Shown here: piece by piece, positions 22,621 through 31,258 of the stretch
Numbering within the stretch: the first letter of the stretch is position 1
Layout of the letters: every line of letters begins with the position of its first letter
DNA from: Lacticaseibacillus chiayiensis
GTDB lineage: Bacteria > Bacillota > Bacilli > Lactobacillales > Lactobacillaceae
Assembly: GCF_004123795.1 (NCBI RefSeq)
Contig: NZ_MSSM01000004.1
Coordinates: 1-40,494 of the forward strand
Direction: 5' to 3'
Length of the DNA: 40,494 bases
The notes under the pieces: model-generated
Databases searched by the model: none
Told to the model about the DNA's origin: nothing
The model's input: only the letters and a program-made list of their open reading frames with translations
Program-made: the position numbers and the translations under genes

Positions 22621-23952
22621 TTAATTCTTTAAATCACTGGTAGTCTGGGTCAATTTCATTGAAACGGTTTGTTGTTGACCCTCACGATAGACCGTAAGCT
22701 TAATGGTATCGCCCACCTTGTGTTTATACAGTTGCGTGTGTAACTCAGCTATGTTGTTAACATTGACGCCATCCAGTGCGGTAATGACATCATACTTTTT
22801 GATTCCTGCTAACTTGGCACTGCTGCCGCTGGTAAAGCCGGCCACCACAACGCCACCGGTGATGCTAGATGGCAGTTTCAGAACAGATTTTTGCTGTGCG
22901 GCAGAGACAGTGGATAAGTCGCGCACCTCAATGCCAAGTGCCGGCCGAACAACTTTGCCGTTTTGCACAAGCTGATTGATGATTGACACCACTTCATCAC
23001 TGGGAATTGCAAAGCCCATGCCTTCGATTGTGGCACCATCGGGACTGCTGCTGGAACTGCCCGATAGCTTCATCGAGTTAATGCCGATAACCTGACCGGC
23101 TAAGTTAATCAGCGGGCCGCCTGAGTTACCTGAGTTAATCGCTGCATCTGTCTGAATAACCGTCGCTTGACCGGTTGTATTGCCATCACTGTCAGTCACA
23201 TTAATCGTTCGGCTCTTAGCACTGACAATCCCCTGAGTCACGCTGGTCGCGTACTGTGACCCCAGCGGCGAACCAATCGCCAAGACGGTCTGACCAGCCT
23301 CAATTTTACTCGAATCGCCGAAACTGGCGACGGTATTAACCTTGCTGCCATCAATCGTAAGAACCGCCAAGTCAGACGTTGGGTCAGTGCCGACCAATTT
23401 CGCCGTTAACTTGGTACCATCACTTAAAATGACCTCAAGTTTGTCCGAACCGCTAACCACGTGATTATTCGTGACAATGTAGGCTTTGCCATCTTTCTTT
23501 TGATAAATCACACCAGAACCTTCGCTGGCTTCTTCAAGACTTGATGAGCCCTTGCTTGAACTGCTGCTTTGGTCATCTTGGCCGAAGATAGCGCCAAGGC
23601 CGCCAAAAGTATCAAGACCATCACTATTACTTTCAGCTTTCTGCATATTCACAACGGAAACAACGGCACCTTTGACTTTGGCAAAAGCTTGCTCCGATGC
23701 ACTACTTTGATTAACTGAGACATTTGATATTTTTGTCGTCCCTGCCTTACCGGAAGTATCGGTCACGCCCAGACTAGCATGATGGCTCATCGCCCAGTAG
23801 GCAGTTCCGCCACCAACACCGCCACCGATCAAAGCAGCAACAATTGCTACAATCGCAATCAGTTTCCAACCGCTATTCTTAGATTTCTTCGACCCCTGTT
23901 GCGGTTGCTGATTTTGCGGTGTTTCCTCAAAGTTATGACTTCCATTATCCAT
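22621..23952 (-). CDS. htrA: HtrA/DegP-like membrane-anchored serine protease
   Basis: 443 aa. Cytoplasmic N-terminus, one membrane helix (LIAIVAIVAALIGGG, ~31-55), a Ser-rich linker, then a trypsin-like domain with the full triad His164 (TNNHVV), Asp194 (TSDLAVL) and Ser277 (NSGNSGGPL), and one C-terminal PDZ domain (~340-430, starting VRPALGIEV). HtrA degrades misfolded exported proteins at the membrane-wall interface. It is the distal gene of the wal cluster but separated from walJ by 335 bp that hold a palindromic element and an inverted repeat, so it probably has its own promoter. AGGAGGAAGAGG lies ahead of the ATG. Confidence 0.95.
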   Translation of the reverse strand: MDNGSHNFEETPQNQQPQQGSKKSKNSGWKLIAIVAIVAALIGGGVGGGTAYWAMSHHASLGVTDTSGKAGTTKISNVSVNQSSASEQAFAKVKGAVVSVVNMQKAESNSDGLDTFGGLGAIFGQDDQSSSSSKGSSSLEEASEGSGVIYQKKDGKAYIVTNNHVVSGSDKLEVILSDGTKLTAKLVGTDPTSDLAVLTIDGSKVNTVASFGDSSKIEAGQTVLAIGSPLGSQYATSVTQGIVSAKSRTINVTDSDGNTTGQATVIQTDAAINSGNSGGPLINLAGQVIGINSMKLSGSSSSSPDGATIEGMGFAIPSDEVVSIINQLVQNGKVVRPALGIEVRDLSTVSAAQQKSVLKLPSSITGGVVVAGFTSGSSAKLAGIKKYDVITALDGVNVNNIAELHTQLYKHKVGDTIKLTVYREGQQQTVSMKLTQTTSDLKN

Positions 23953-23991
23953 AACCTCTTCCTCCTTGTGGGCAATTCTAACTCACCCTGT

Positions 23992-24009
23992 TTACAATCA
24001 TTATTGTAA
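23992..24009 (-). promoter_or_regulatory. Inverted repeat upstream of htrA (operator candidate)
   Basis: TTACAAT-N4-ATTGTAA is a perfect 7-4-7 palindrome about 40 bp upstream of the htrA ATG. It does not match WalR direct repeats, CIRCE or CtsR sites; the regulator is unknown. Confidence 0.5.
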
Positions 24010-24053
24010 GTGGCGATTTTGACGAAATTATGAACAACGTAGGGCTTTTTTTA

Positions 24054-24178
24054 AGTGAGCGTAAGCCAGCCCGGTTAGAAACCGGAACATAAGTGGCCTC
24101 GAGCCTAAATGGCTAATCTTTGCCATTTAGGCTCAAGGTCCTTACAAGAGACTTCTGAGCCGGGGAACGCGTTATAGT
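24054..24178 (-). repeat. Palindromic 5'-UTR element, copy 4 (upstream of htrA)
   Basis: On the minus strand it begins CTATAACGCGTTCCCCGGCT and ends GGCTTACGCTCACT. The centre differs from other copies (GAGCCTAAATGGC ... GCCATTTAGGCTC) but is itself a perfect inverted repeat, so pairing is kept. It ends 101 nt before the htrA ATG, farther than the other copies. Confidence 0.8.
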
Positions 24179-24287
24179 ACACTTATGGCCCCCGCCAGAA
24201 AGAAAAAACGGCCAACCTGCAATCTCCTGATGCAAAAGTCGTCTGTTTTCTCTGCCTGCCAGTGTCCACAATGCTTTTCCAGCTATC

Positions 24288-25124
24288 TCAAACCACAAAT
24301 AAAGGGTCAGCAATGGCCGGATCGGTGTCATAGAGATGAAAGTCGTGATCAACCGCGAGCCCTTGCTGCGCCAATAGCGAGGCGACGGTTAAATGTGCCA
24401 GCGGTTTGTTATTATTGTGCGGTGAAAGATGCCCTAGGTAAATCCGCTTGGTGCGCAATCCAATCACATCCATCAATGCATCCGCGCCGTCTTCATTGGA
24501 CAAATGCCCCTGATCACTCAAAATCCGTTGTTTCAACGGCCACGGATAAGGCCCGGTTCGCAACATCTCAAGATCATGGTTGCATTCCATCACATACGCA
24601 TCGGCATCGCGAATTGTCCCGGCCATCCGATCCGACACATAACCGGTATCTGTCAGGATCGTGAAGGTCTTGCCATCATGGTGGAACTGATAAAACTGTG
24701 GCGCTGCAGCATCATGCGAAACGCCAAAGCTTTCAACATCTAGATCGCCTAGAGTCAGCGTTGCCCCCATATCAAAAAGTCGCAACTGATCTGCGGGAAT
24801 CTTGCCGACACTTTTCGGTAATGCTGCAAACGTCTTGGCATTGGCGTACACGCTAATTTGCGGATAACGTCGCGCCAAAACACCGACACCACGCACATGA
24901 TCGCTATGCTCATGCGTGATGAAAACACTGTCCACATCGGTTAGATTCCGCCCAATACTTTGCATGAGCTTTTCAATTTTCTTGCCAGATAAGCCTGCAT
25001 CAACCAACACCTTGTGACCAGGCGTTTCAATATAGGTTGCGTTGCCGGAACTGCTGCTTGCAAGGACACTGACACGCATCCCAAAATCTTCGCCCACGAT
25101 CACACCATCTCCCAACTTTACCAT
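24288..25124 (-). CDS. walJ: WalJ/VicX/YycJ metallo-beta-lactamase-fold hydrolase
   Basis: 278 aa if started at ATG 25124 (AAAAGGGG upstream). A later ATG at 25079, giving MRVSVLASSSSGN, fits the usual family start but lacks a clear ribosome binding site; an upstream GTG at 25175 overlaps the walI stop. FITHEHSDH (~69-77) is the HxHxDH zinc motif, with LTDTGYVS and the C-terminal YLGHLSPHNNN supplying further ligands. YycJ-type proteins are 5'-exonuclease-like enzymes connected with DNA repair and cell-wall homeostasis. The gene follows walI closely and is cotranscribed with it. Confidence 0.92.
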   Translation of the reverse strand: MVKLGDGVIVGEDFGMRVSVLASSSSGNATYIETPGHKVLVDAGLSGKKIEKLMQSIGRNLTDVDSVFITHEHSDHVRGVGVLARRYPQISVYANAKTFAALPKSVGKIPADQLRLFDMGATLTLGDLDVESFGVSHDAAAPQFYQFHHDGKTFTILTDTGYVSDRMAGTIRDADAYVMECNHDLEMLRTGPYPWPLKQRILSDQGHLSNEDGADALMDVIGLRTKRIYLGHLSPHNNNKPLAHLTVASLLAQQGLAVDHDFHLYDTDPAIADPLFVV

Positions 25125-25174
25125 TCGGCTGAGCCCCTTTTGGCTACCAACCGTTATCGCTTTATATTCTAGCA

Positions 25175-25972
25175 CTAATTATCATTACGATTCTTCATAA
25201 CCGTTCGGGTGATCGCATTGACACGTTTAACCGTCACATTACCGGTCGCTCGATTTTTAACACCGATATACCAAGCAGGCACGTAAACTGTGCTGCCCTT
25301 TGCATCAAGTAGATAGCTATAGGCTAAGTTAGTAGAAACAATCGCCGAATTGTTGGGAATGTCGTTGTCCCGATACAGCGTGATGACAGCGTCTTGCTCA
25401 CTCATCAGACTCAGCCGATCTCGCAAAACACTCAGCTTAGCCAAGTAAGTTTGGGTATAGCTCACAAGACGATTATCGACGACATGTAAAGTCACCGCCG
25501 CACGCCGATCATAAATCAATCCGGCTTTGGGATGCTGAGCAAACACTATCCGTTCATCATTGGAAAGCGCTGGTGCATATTCGTACTCTTTGCCGTGATA
25601 GACGTTGTTTTTAACAAACGTTGCTAGCTGCTTTTGCTCCTGATGCTTCTTCAAGGTAATCGGCTCATCCAAGCTAGCCTGCAGTTCTTGATAGTCACCT
25701 TCGCTAATCGTCACCTGCTGCTTCACAAGTAAGCTCCGCGCCGGCGTCAACGCTGTGTTGGCTTGACTAGCAAGATAATCGCCTTGAGGAGTCTTTTTGC
25801 TTAAATGCGGCAATTTAATCTGATCACGGGTAATATCGGTGATCGTCGCCGCATCCCCGCTCTTAATCGTCGCCAGATCGACTTGCTGCGCTTGAAAAAA
25901 GCTAATCCCTAGAAAAATATTCAAGCCAACAAAGACAACCAGAAAGATCCATTCAATTCGTCGAAAATCCAT
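25175..25972 (-). CDS. walI: WalI/YycI regulatory protein of the WalRK system
   Basis: 265 aa. One N-terminal membrane helix (IEWIFLVVFVGLNIFLGISFF), rest extracytoplasmic; MDFRRIEWIFL is the typical YycI start. With YycH it forms a membrane complex that modulates WalK activity (negative in Bacillus, positive in Staphylococcus). AGGAGGTG lies just before the ATG, directly after the palindromic element that separates it from walH. Confidence 0.92.
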   Translation of the reverse strand: MDFRRIEWIFLVVFVGLNIFLGISFFQAQQVDLATIKSGDAATITDITRDQIKLPHLSKKTPQGDYLASQANTALTPARSLLVKQQVTISEGDYQELQASLDEPITLKKHQEQKQLATFVKNNVYHGKEYEYAPALSNDERIVFAQHPKAGLIYDRRAAVTLHVVDNRLVSYTQTYLAKLSVLRDRLSLMSEQDAVITLYRDNDIPNNSAIVSTNLAYSYLLDAKGSTVYVPAWYIGVKNRATGNVTVKRVNAITRTVMKNRNDN

Positions 25973-25985
25973 TCAATTCACCTCC

Positions 25986-26107
25986 TGAGCGTGAGCCAGC
26001 CCGGTTAGAAACCGGAGTGTAAGCGGCCTTGGACGTGATAGCCCGGGCTTAGGCCATTGCGACCGAGGTCCTTACACGCAGGTTTCTGAACTGGCGAACG
26101 CGCTAAT
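25986..26107 (-). repeat. Palindromic 5'-UTR element, copy 5 (between walH and walI)
   Basis: On the minus strand: AGCGCGTTCGCCAGTTCAG, GTGTAAGGACCTCGGTCGCA, ATGGCC, GGGCTATCACGTCCAAGG, CTTACACTCCGGTTTC, GGCTGGCTCACGCTCA. It starts 16 nt after the walH stop and ends 13 nt before the walI ATG, inside the essential wal operon. Confidence 0.85.
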
Positions 26108-26123
26108 GCAAGCTAGCCCAAAA

Positions 26124-27527
26124 TCACTGCGATGCCCCTGAATCACTCGAACTGCCAGCCGTATCATTGCTTGGGGTTGTCGTTTTGCTAGCAGCACTGG
26201 CAGAAGGCGCGTTGCTATGATTCACCCAGCTTTGATAATCTCGATACTCACCCTTGATCTCCACATAATAAGTCGGCTGCAGATCAACCACCTGCTGATC
26301 ATTACTGCTGCCAGTCCACTGATAGCCAATCAAAATATCCGTAATCTGGCTTGTCCGGTAACCTGCCGCCGCTAACTGATTTAGGACGGTAGCGGTGGCC
26401 GGCAAGGTTTGCGCAGGCTGGTTCGTCGGAATCGGTACCGTCAAATTGGTATTGGAAAAGTTGATCTGCTCAGATGTCTGCGTGTACCGAACCGCCACAT
26501 CACCTTTTTGATCGGCATTAAAGATCGGAAACCCTTGCGCATACGTTTTATAAATGATGGATCCACGACTTGGATCATATTGGAAATACCGCATACTGGA
26601 CAGATTCGTCATCTGCAAGGCGCTGAGTCCTTTGAACGTCGCATGGAAGAAATTAGCCAAGCCATTATTAGGAAAAGTTGCCGCATAATTTTCAAACTCA
26701 ATATCACCAGTCGTCGAATCGGCGGTCATACGGCGGGTCGATCCAGCCGTATAGAGCATACTGTCGCCAATTTCACGGGCATCCACATTGCTGGCCGTCT
26801 TAGATGGCATCAACAAGGACACGTAATAATTGGCACTTTGCTGATCCATCAGATAAGCATACGGCTGTAATTTAATCGGCTGGGTGAAAAAGGCAATCTC
26901 ATTACCGTTCAGCCGTTTTTCTTCAATTGGAAAGGCCTTGATAGAGCGCCCTTTAATAAGGTTTTCTAACTGTTCGGTCGTCACATTCGTTAGCTTTGCT
27001 TCATAAACCGTCCGTGTTGCATCATTAATGAACGTCAGACGATTAGCGCCAGTCTCCAGATTCAGCAGAATGCGATTAAAATGAAAATCACTCACCTTTA
27101 AGTTTGGCTGTTTGTTGAAAAACCACAGTTCAAACTGTTTAAAACTCATCACGTCTTGGTAAATCAGCTGTAAACTGTCGTCCTGCTGCAAATAATTGTC
27201 ATAATTAGTCAAAGAAATCTTGCCGACCGTTTTGATTTTCGTCATGCGCCAATTGGCCATAGCCTGCCGCACTTGGCGACCCATATTCGCGTTAGCCTCC
27301 ATCAGCAACTGCTTCTGCCCGCCATGCGTGTAATAAACCTGATTCGGCAGATAAACAGTGCCTTCCAACTTTTTAACGTTTGGATCATTCTCGGTCGTCA
27401 CTTGCACATTCGATGTATCGCGCCGTTCTTGCCGTGAAGGGTTTCGCCAAATCAGCGATGTAAAGATGAAGCTCAAAATGACCATGGCAATCAGGCTGAC
27501 CCGCAAAATCCAATTACTAAGTTTCAT
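26124..27527 (-). CDS. walH: WalH/YycH regulatory protein of the WalRK system
   Basis: 467 aa from ATG 27527; GGAGGGG lies upstream and the start overlaps the walK stop by 11 bp. The 37-residue upstream frame is inside walK and not used. An N-terminal membrane helix (LRVSLIAMVILSFIFTSLIW) is followed by a large extracytoplasmic domain with the YycH pattern (YLPNQVYYTHGGQKQLLM, FNRILLNLETGANRLTFIND). The last ~30 residues are a Ser/Ala/Thr-rich tail (SASAASKTTTPSNDTAG) that is not part of the YycH core. It acts with WalI on the sensor kinase. Confidence 0.92.
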   Translation of the reverse strand: MKLSNWILRVSLIAMVILSFIFTSLIWRNPSRQERRDTSNVQVTTENDPNVKKLEGTVYLPNQVYYTHGGQKQLLMEANANMGRQVRQAMANWRMTKIKTVGKISLTNYDNYLQQDDSLQLIYQDVMSFKQFELWFFNKQPNLKVSDFHFNRILLNLETGANRLTFINDATRTVYEAKLTNVTTEQLENLIKGRSIKAFPIEEKRLNGNEIAFFTQPIKLQPYAYLMDQQSANYYVSLLMPSKTASNVDAREIGDSMLYTAGSTRRMTADSTTGDIEFENYAATFPNNGLANFFHATFKGLSALQMTNLSSMRYFQYDPSRGSIIYKTYAQGFPIFNADQKGDVAVRYTQTSEQINFSNTNLTVPIPTNQPAQTLPATATVLNQLAAAGYRTSQITDILIGYQWTGSSNDQQVVDLQPTYYVEIKGEYRDYQSWVNHSNAPSASAASKTTTPSNDTAGSSSDSGASQ

Positions 27528-29427
27528 CCCAGTCGTCCCCTCCGTCTGTGATCGGTTCGTAAGGTAATGAAATATAGAAGGTACTGCCGCGACCTTCTTG
27601 GGAATCAACCCAGATCCGGCCATGCAAGGTTTCGACAACTTCCTTGGAAATCGCTAGCCCTAAGCCAGTGCCGCCTTGTTTACGCGAGCGCGCTTTGTCC
27701 ACCCGATAGAAGCGGTCGAAAATTTTGCCCAGATCCTGGCGCGGAATACCCAAGCCTTGGTCGCTGATGGACAAAATCACGTGGTCATGCGTCTGGAACA
27801 GTCGTGCAGTGATCACGCCACCATCCGGACTGTACTTGATCGCGTTATTCATAATGTTATCGATCACTTGCATAAACTTATCGGTATCAATTTCGACCCA
27901 AAGATCTTCGTCGGTAATTTCACGTTTAATCGAATAGCGTTTCTTATGGCCATCAGGTTGCGGCAGTGGCTGGGCAGTTCGCGCCTCACCAGTGTGTTCG
28001 TTGTCGGTCTTGAGCATCATGTCAAAACGATCCAGTACATAATTAAAGAACTCGTTGAGATTAACGGTTTCCAAATTAAACTTACTGGTTCCGGAATCCA
28101 GCCGGGACAAGCTCAGCAAGTCATTAATCATCCGAATCATGCGATCCGTTTCTTCTTGCGTCACATTTAGAAAACGCGGTGCCAACTTCGGATCTTTCCA
28201 AGCGCCGTCACTCAAAGCTTCAATATAACTGCGTACTGATGTCAGCGGTGTCCGCAACTCATGCGAAACGTTCGAGACAAATTCCTTACGATCGCGATCA
28301 ATTTTTTGCTGTTCGGTAACATCATGCAAAACCGCAACCAAACCAGAAATAAAGCCGGTTTCGCGTTGAATCAGGCTAAAGTCGACTCGCAAAATCAGAT
28401 CATGATCCAATTTTTTCGAAAAATCGAGTAACAATTCAGTTTGGTGCTCCAGCAAATCCCGTAAGGTGTAATCATTGGCAATGTTGAGTAGTTTCAAAAT
28501 CGAGACACCGATGACGTCCTCATTTTTGGTATTAAGGAAGTTTAAGGCTGTCTGGTTAATGATAATGACATTGCCACGGCGATCAGTCGCAATCACGCCG
28601 TCGGTCATATGCGCCAGCACACTGTCCAAGCGCCGTCGTTCCGCCTCGGACGCTTCCTGTGCTTCTTCAACCCGGACACTCAGATTATTGACCGCAACCG
28701 CCAACTGACCGAGTTCGTCCCGACCATAAATGCGCACTTGCCCGGAATAGTCTCCGCGAGCCATGCGAATCGCTTGCTTTTTCATTTCGTCAATCGGTCG
28801 GGTAATTGCCCGGCTAATAACAATGGAAAGCAATGTGCCCAATAAACCGGCCACCAAACTGGAAATCAGGAAAATACCGACAATCTTATTAATGCTGTCA
28901 TAAACCTGTTCCATGGATGCCGAAATCGCAATCGCACCAATGACCGAGTTGTTGTCTCCGGTCGCATTCGGATTCTTAATCGGGATCACTTTATAATAAG
29001 TCGAACCGGTTCGATCGCGATATTCATAGCCTTCATACTGCTGGCCAGAGTAAAGCGTATTTTTAATATTGGAATTGGCTGACTTCTGACCTACGTTGGT
29101 CTGAGCATTAATGTCACTGTCACCGCGAATCGTCCCTTTTGAATCCACCACTTGTAAGTCGGCTGAGTTGGCAATATCCGCTTGGCTCAGCGTGCTTTTG
29201 ATGTCATCATTGGCATTATCCGTATCAGTGCGCAACAAATCCGCGGCCAGCTTATCCTGAATATAGCTGTCCACGTTCACACTTGTTTTAAACTGCTCGA
29301 TATTTTGTTGCTCTAGGGTCTTCACAAAATAGGCCCCAATCATTTCCAACGTCACGACCAGCAAAAGAATAAAGACGATCGCGATTTTAAAATGAATCGA
29401 CTGGAAGAAGCGAATCTTTTTATTCAA
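27517..29427 (-). CDS. walK: WalK/VicK sensor histidine kinase
   Basis: 636 aa. TM1 ~13-35, an extracytoplasmic Cache-like sensor loop ~36-182, TM2 ~183-205, HAMP 206-258, PAS ~265-375 (DGVIATDRRGNVIIINQTAL), HisKA with His389 (FVSNVSHELRTPLTS), and HATPase with NNAIKYSP, DQGLGIP and GGTGLGLAIS. It phosphorylates WalR in response to cell-wall/lipid II state and is essential in most Firmicutes. Rather long linker sequences (DNEHTGEARTAQPLPQPDG) lie between the kinase subdomains. It follows walR by 15 bp. Confidence 0.96.
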   Translation of the reverse strand: MNKKIRFFQSIHFKIAIVFILLLVVTLEMIGAYFVKTLEQQNIEQFKTSVNVDSYIQDKLAADLLRTDTDNANDDIKSTLSQADIANSADLQVVDSKGTIRGDSDINAQTNVGQKSANSNIKNTLYSGQQYEGYEYRDRTGSTYYKVIPIKNPNATGDNNSVIGAIAISASMEQVYDSINKIVGIFLISSLVAGLLGTLLSIVISRAITRPIDEMKKQAIRMARGDYSGQVRIYGRDELGQLAVAVNNLSVRVEEAQEASEAERRRLDSVLAHMTDGVIATDRRGNVIIINQTALNFLNTKNEDVIGVSILKLLNIANDYTLRDLLEHQTELLLDFSKKLDHDLILRVDFSLIQRETGFISGLVAVLHDVTEQQKIDRDRKEFVSNVSHELRTPLTSVRSYIEALSDGAWKDPKLAPRFLNVTQEETDRMIRMINDLLSLSRLDSGTSKFNLETVNLNEFFNYVLDRFDMMLKTDNEHTGEARTAQPLPQPDGHKKRYSIKREITDEDLWVEIDTDKFMQVIDNIMNNAIKYSPDGGVITARLFQTHDHVILSISDQGLGIPRQDLGKIFDRFYRVDKARSRKQGGTGLGLAISKEVVETLHGRIWVDSQEGRGSTFYISLPYEPITDGGDDWDET

Positions 29428-29442
29428 CAGTGGTGCTCCTAA

Positions 29443-30156
29443 TTATTCAGCATCAGGATTCCGCAAATAATAGCCGACGCCGCGCCGGGTCACCAGCCAC
29501 TCCGGATGGGACGGATTATCCTCGATTTTTTCACGCAACCGCCGTACGGTAACATCAACTGTTCGGACATCACCAAAATAATCGTAACCCCAAACGGTTT
29601 GCAGTAAATGTTCTCGGGTCATGACCTGTCCCAAGTGGCGCGCCAAATAGTGCAGCAATTCAAACTCGCGGTGCGTCAGTTCGATATTTTCGCCACGTTT
29701 CGAAACCGTATAGGCATCCGGATGAATCGATAGATCACCGACTTGTAGTTCGCGATTGGCCTCATCCTCTTCATTATTAGCAGCACTTGATGCCGAGGTA
29801 CGCCGCAAATTGGCTTTCACGCGCGCGACCAGCTCACGATTGGAAAATGGTTTGGTGACATAATCATCCGCGCCAAGCTCCAGTCCCAACACTTTATCAA
29901 TTTCGGAATCCTTTGCGGTTAACATAATAATCGGTGTGTCATGTTCTTTACGAATTTGTCGTGCAACTTCAAGCCCATCAATTTTCGGTAACATCAGGTC
30001 AAGTAAAATCAAATCAGGTGATTCTGATTCAACTTTCTTTAAGGCTTCTTCGCCATCATAAGCGGTTACGACATCGTAACCTTCTTTATCCAAATTGAAC
30101 TTGACGATATCAGAGATCGGCTTCTCATCGTCAACCACCAAGATTTTTTTCGCCAT
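29443..30156 (-). CDS. walR: WalR/VicR response regulator (OmpR family)
   Basis: 237 aa. Receiver domain with the acidic pocket DD (9-10), phospho-acceptor Asp53 (LLLDLMLP), Thr in MLTAKD and the Lys of [10 protein letters not shown]. The C-terminal winged HTH ([56 protein letters not shown]) is nearly identical to WalR proteins. It controls autolysin and wall-remodelling genes. AGGAGG precedes the ATG. First gene of the wal operon on this strand. Confidence 0.97.
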   Translation of the reverse strand: MAKKILVVDDEKPISDIVKFNLDKEGYDVVTAYDGEEALKKVESESPDLILLDLMLPKIDGLEVARQIRKEHDTPIIMLTAKDSEIDKVLGLELGADDYVTKPFSNRELVARVKANLRRTSASSAANNEEDEANRELQVGDLSIHPDAYTVSKRGENIELTHREFELLHYLARHLGQVMTREHLLQTVWGYDYFGDVRTVDVTVRRLREKIEDNPSHPEWLVTRRGVGYYLRNPDAE

Positions 30157-30350
30157 CTTAGGCCCTCCTTGGTTTAAGATACTCTTCTATAGTATAACGG
30201 TTTTGTAAGGCGAGCGCGACCCGCCTGGTTTCAGACGGCAGCAAGACGCTTCAAAGCCGCTTCTGTCGTTCGTTTTGCTTTACTTTTAAATTTCGCAAAA
30301 GTTAGCTACATCCCTGTGTTAATACGGGTGCGTGCCGACTCACACTCACC
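30157..30350. other. wal promoter region with degenerate repeat sequence
   Basis: On the minus strand a TATACT (30193-30198) could be the walR -10 box; no good -35 box is visible at the right spacing. Between 30209 and 30349 a GC-rich hairpin-prone stretch ends with GTGCCGACTCACACTCACC, which resembles the right end of the palindromic element and abuts copy 6, so a decayed tandem copy is possible. Confidence 0.4.
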
Positions 30351-30472
30351 ATAACGCGTTCCCCAGCCTAGAAACCTGCATGTAAGGACCTTGGGCGCAA
30401 TGGCCAAAATCGGACCATCACGTCCAAGGCCACTTACCCCCTGACTTCTAACCGCACCGACTCACGCTCACT
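30351..30472 (+). repeat. Palindromic 5'-UTR element, copy 6 (upstream of the hydrolase)
   Basis: ATAACGCGTTCCCCAGCC, GTAAGGACCTTGGGCGCAAT, GGCC, GGACCATCACGTCCAAGG, then CTGACTTCTAACC and GACTCACGCTCACT. It ends 17 nt before the hydrolase ATG and is on the plus strand, again sense to its gene. Confidence 0.8.
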
Positions 30473-30489
30473 TTAATTTGGAGGTTCCT

Positions 30490-31164
30490 ATGTTCTTCTA
30501 TCACAGTGATCTAAAACTCTACTATCACAAAAGCGGGCACGGTCCAGCGATTGTTTTGCTACACGGCAATGGCGAGGATCATACGATTTTTAGCGACTTG
30601 ACCACATTGTTGGAACCGCATTATACGGTAATTGCCTTGGATAGTCGCGATCACGGGCAAAGTGCGCGGACAGATCAACTCAGCTATGACGCCATGACTG
30701 GGGATGTCGCCGCGTTAATCACTGAGTTGGCAGTTCCCCGGCCAATCATTCTGGGTTTTTCTGACGGTGGCATTATCGCATTGCTGCTGGCAATTCGGCA
30801 TCCGGAACTGGTCGGCGCCTTGATCGTTTGCGGTGCCAATCTCACACCTCAAGGATTGCGGTGGTATTCCCGGATTCTTTTTCGGATTGCTGCCGGACAC
30901 CGGCCTTCGCCTAAACTCGCCATGATGCTTCACGAGCCGCAAATCACGCCGGCCATGCTGCACGCCATTTCCGTCCCAACGCTGGTATTAGCCGGCGGTC
31001 GCGATCTGATTGCTCGTAAAGAAACCTTCACCATTGCCACGCATATTCAAAATGCCGAATTGCACATTCTTCCGGGTGAAACCCACAATTCCTACATTCG
31101 CGATAATACCAAGCTTTGGCATCTCATCTCTCCGTTCTTGGCTGGGCTTCGGGCAACTGACTAA
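30490..31164 (+). CDS. Alpha/beta hydrolase
   Basis: 224 aa from ATG 30490 (TTGGAGG upstream). HGNGE near residue 27 is the oxyanion HG motif, GFSDGG is the nucleophile elbow, GGRDLI supplies the Asp and GETHNSY the His, so the triad is complete. Esterase, lipase-like or peptidase-like activity cannot be told apart. The cap region is short. It is divergent from walR and separated from the next gene by an ARG-box-like promoter, so it is probably monocistronic. Confidence 0.85.
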   Translation: MFFYHSDLKLYYHKSGHGPAIVLLHGNGEDHTIFSDLTTLLEPHYTVIALDSRDHGQSARTDQLSYDAMTGDVAALITELAVPRPIILGFSDGGIIALLLAIRHPELVGALIVCGANLTPQGLRWYSRILFRIAAGHRPSPKLAMMLHEPQITPAMLHAISVPTLVLAGGRDLIARKETFTIATHIQNAELHILPGETHNSYIRDNTKLWHLISPFLAGLRATD

Positions 31165-31197
31165 AAATGAATTATTTTTGCATATTTAACATTTTCC

Positions 31198-31228
31198 TTG
31201 CATATTCATTGAAATGAGTATATATTCA
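31198..31228 (+). promoter_or_regulatory. Promoter with ARG-box-like operator for the transporter-argG-argH unit
   Basis: TTGCAT (31198-31203) and TATATT (31221-31226) are 17 nt apart. TGAGTATATATTCA (31215-31228) overlaps the -10 box and matches the ArgR/AhrC ARG-box pattern (TGAAT-N4-ATTCA) with one mismatch. A weaker second box, TGAATTATTTTTGCA, starts near 31168. Repression by ArgR with arginine is inferred. Confidence 0.65.
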
Positions 31229-31258
31229 GTCCATAATCATTAGCAAGGAGTGAGTGAT

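Noticed and set aside
31165-31258. T-box or riboswitch leader for the arginine unit
   Set aside because: The promoter lies only about 30 nt before the start codon, leaving no room for a structured leader.
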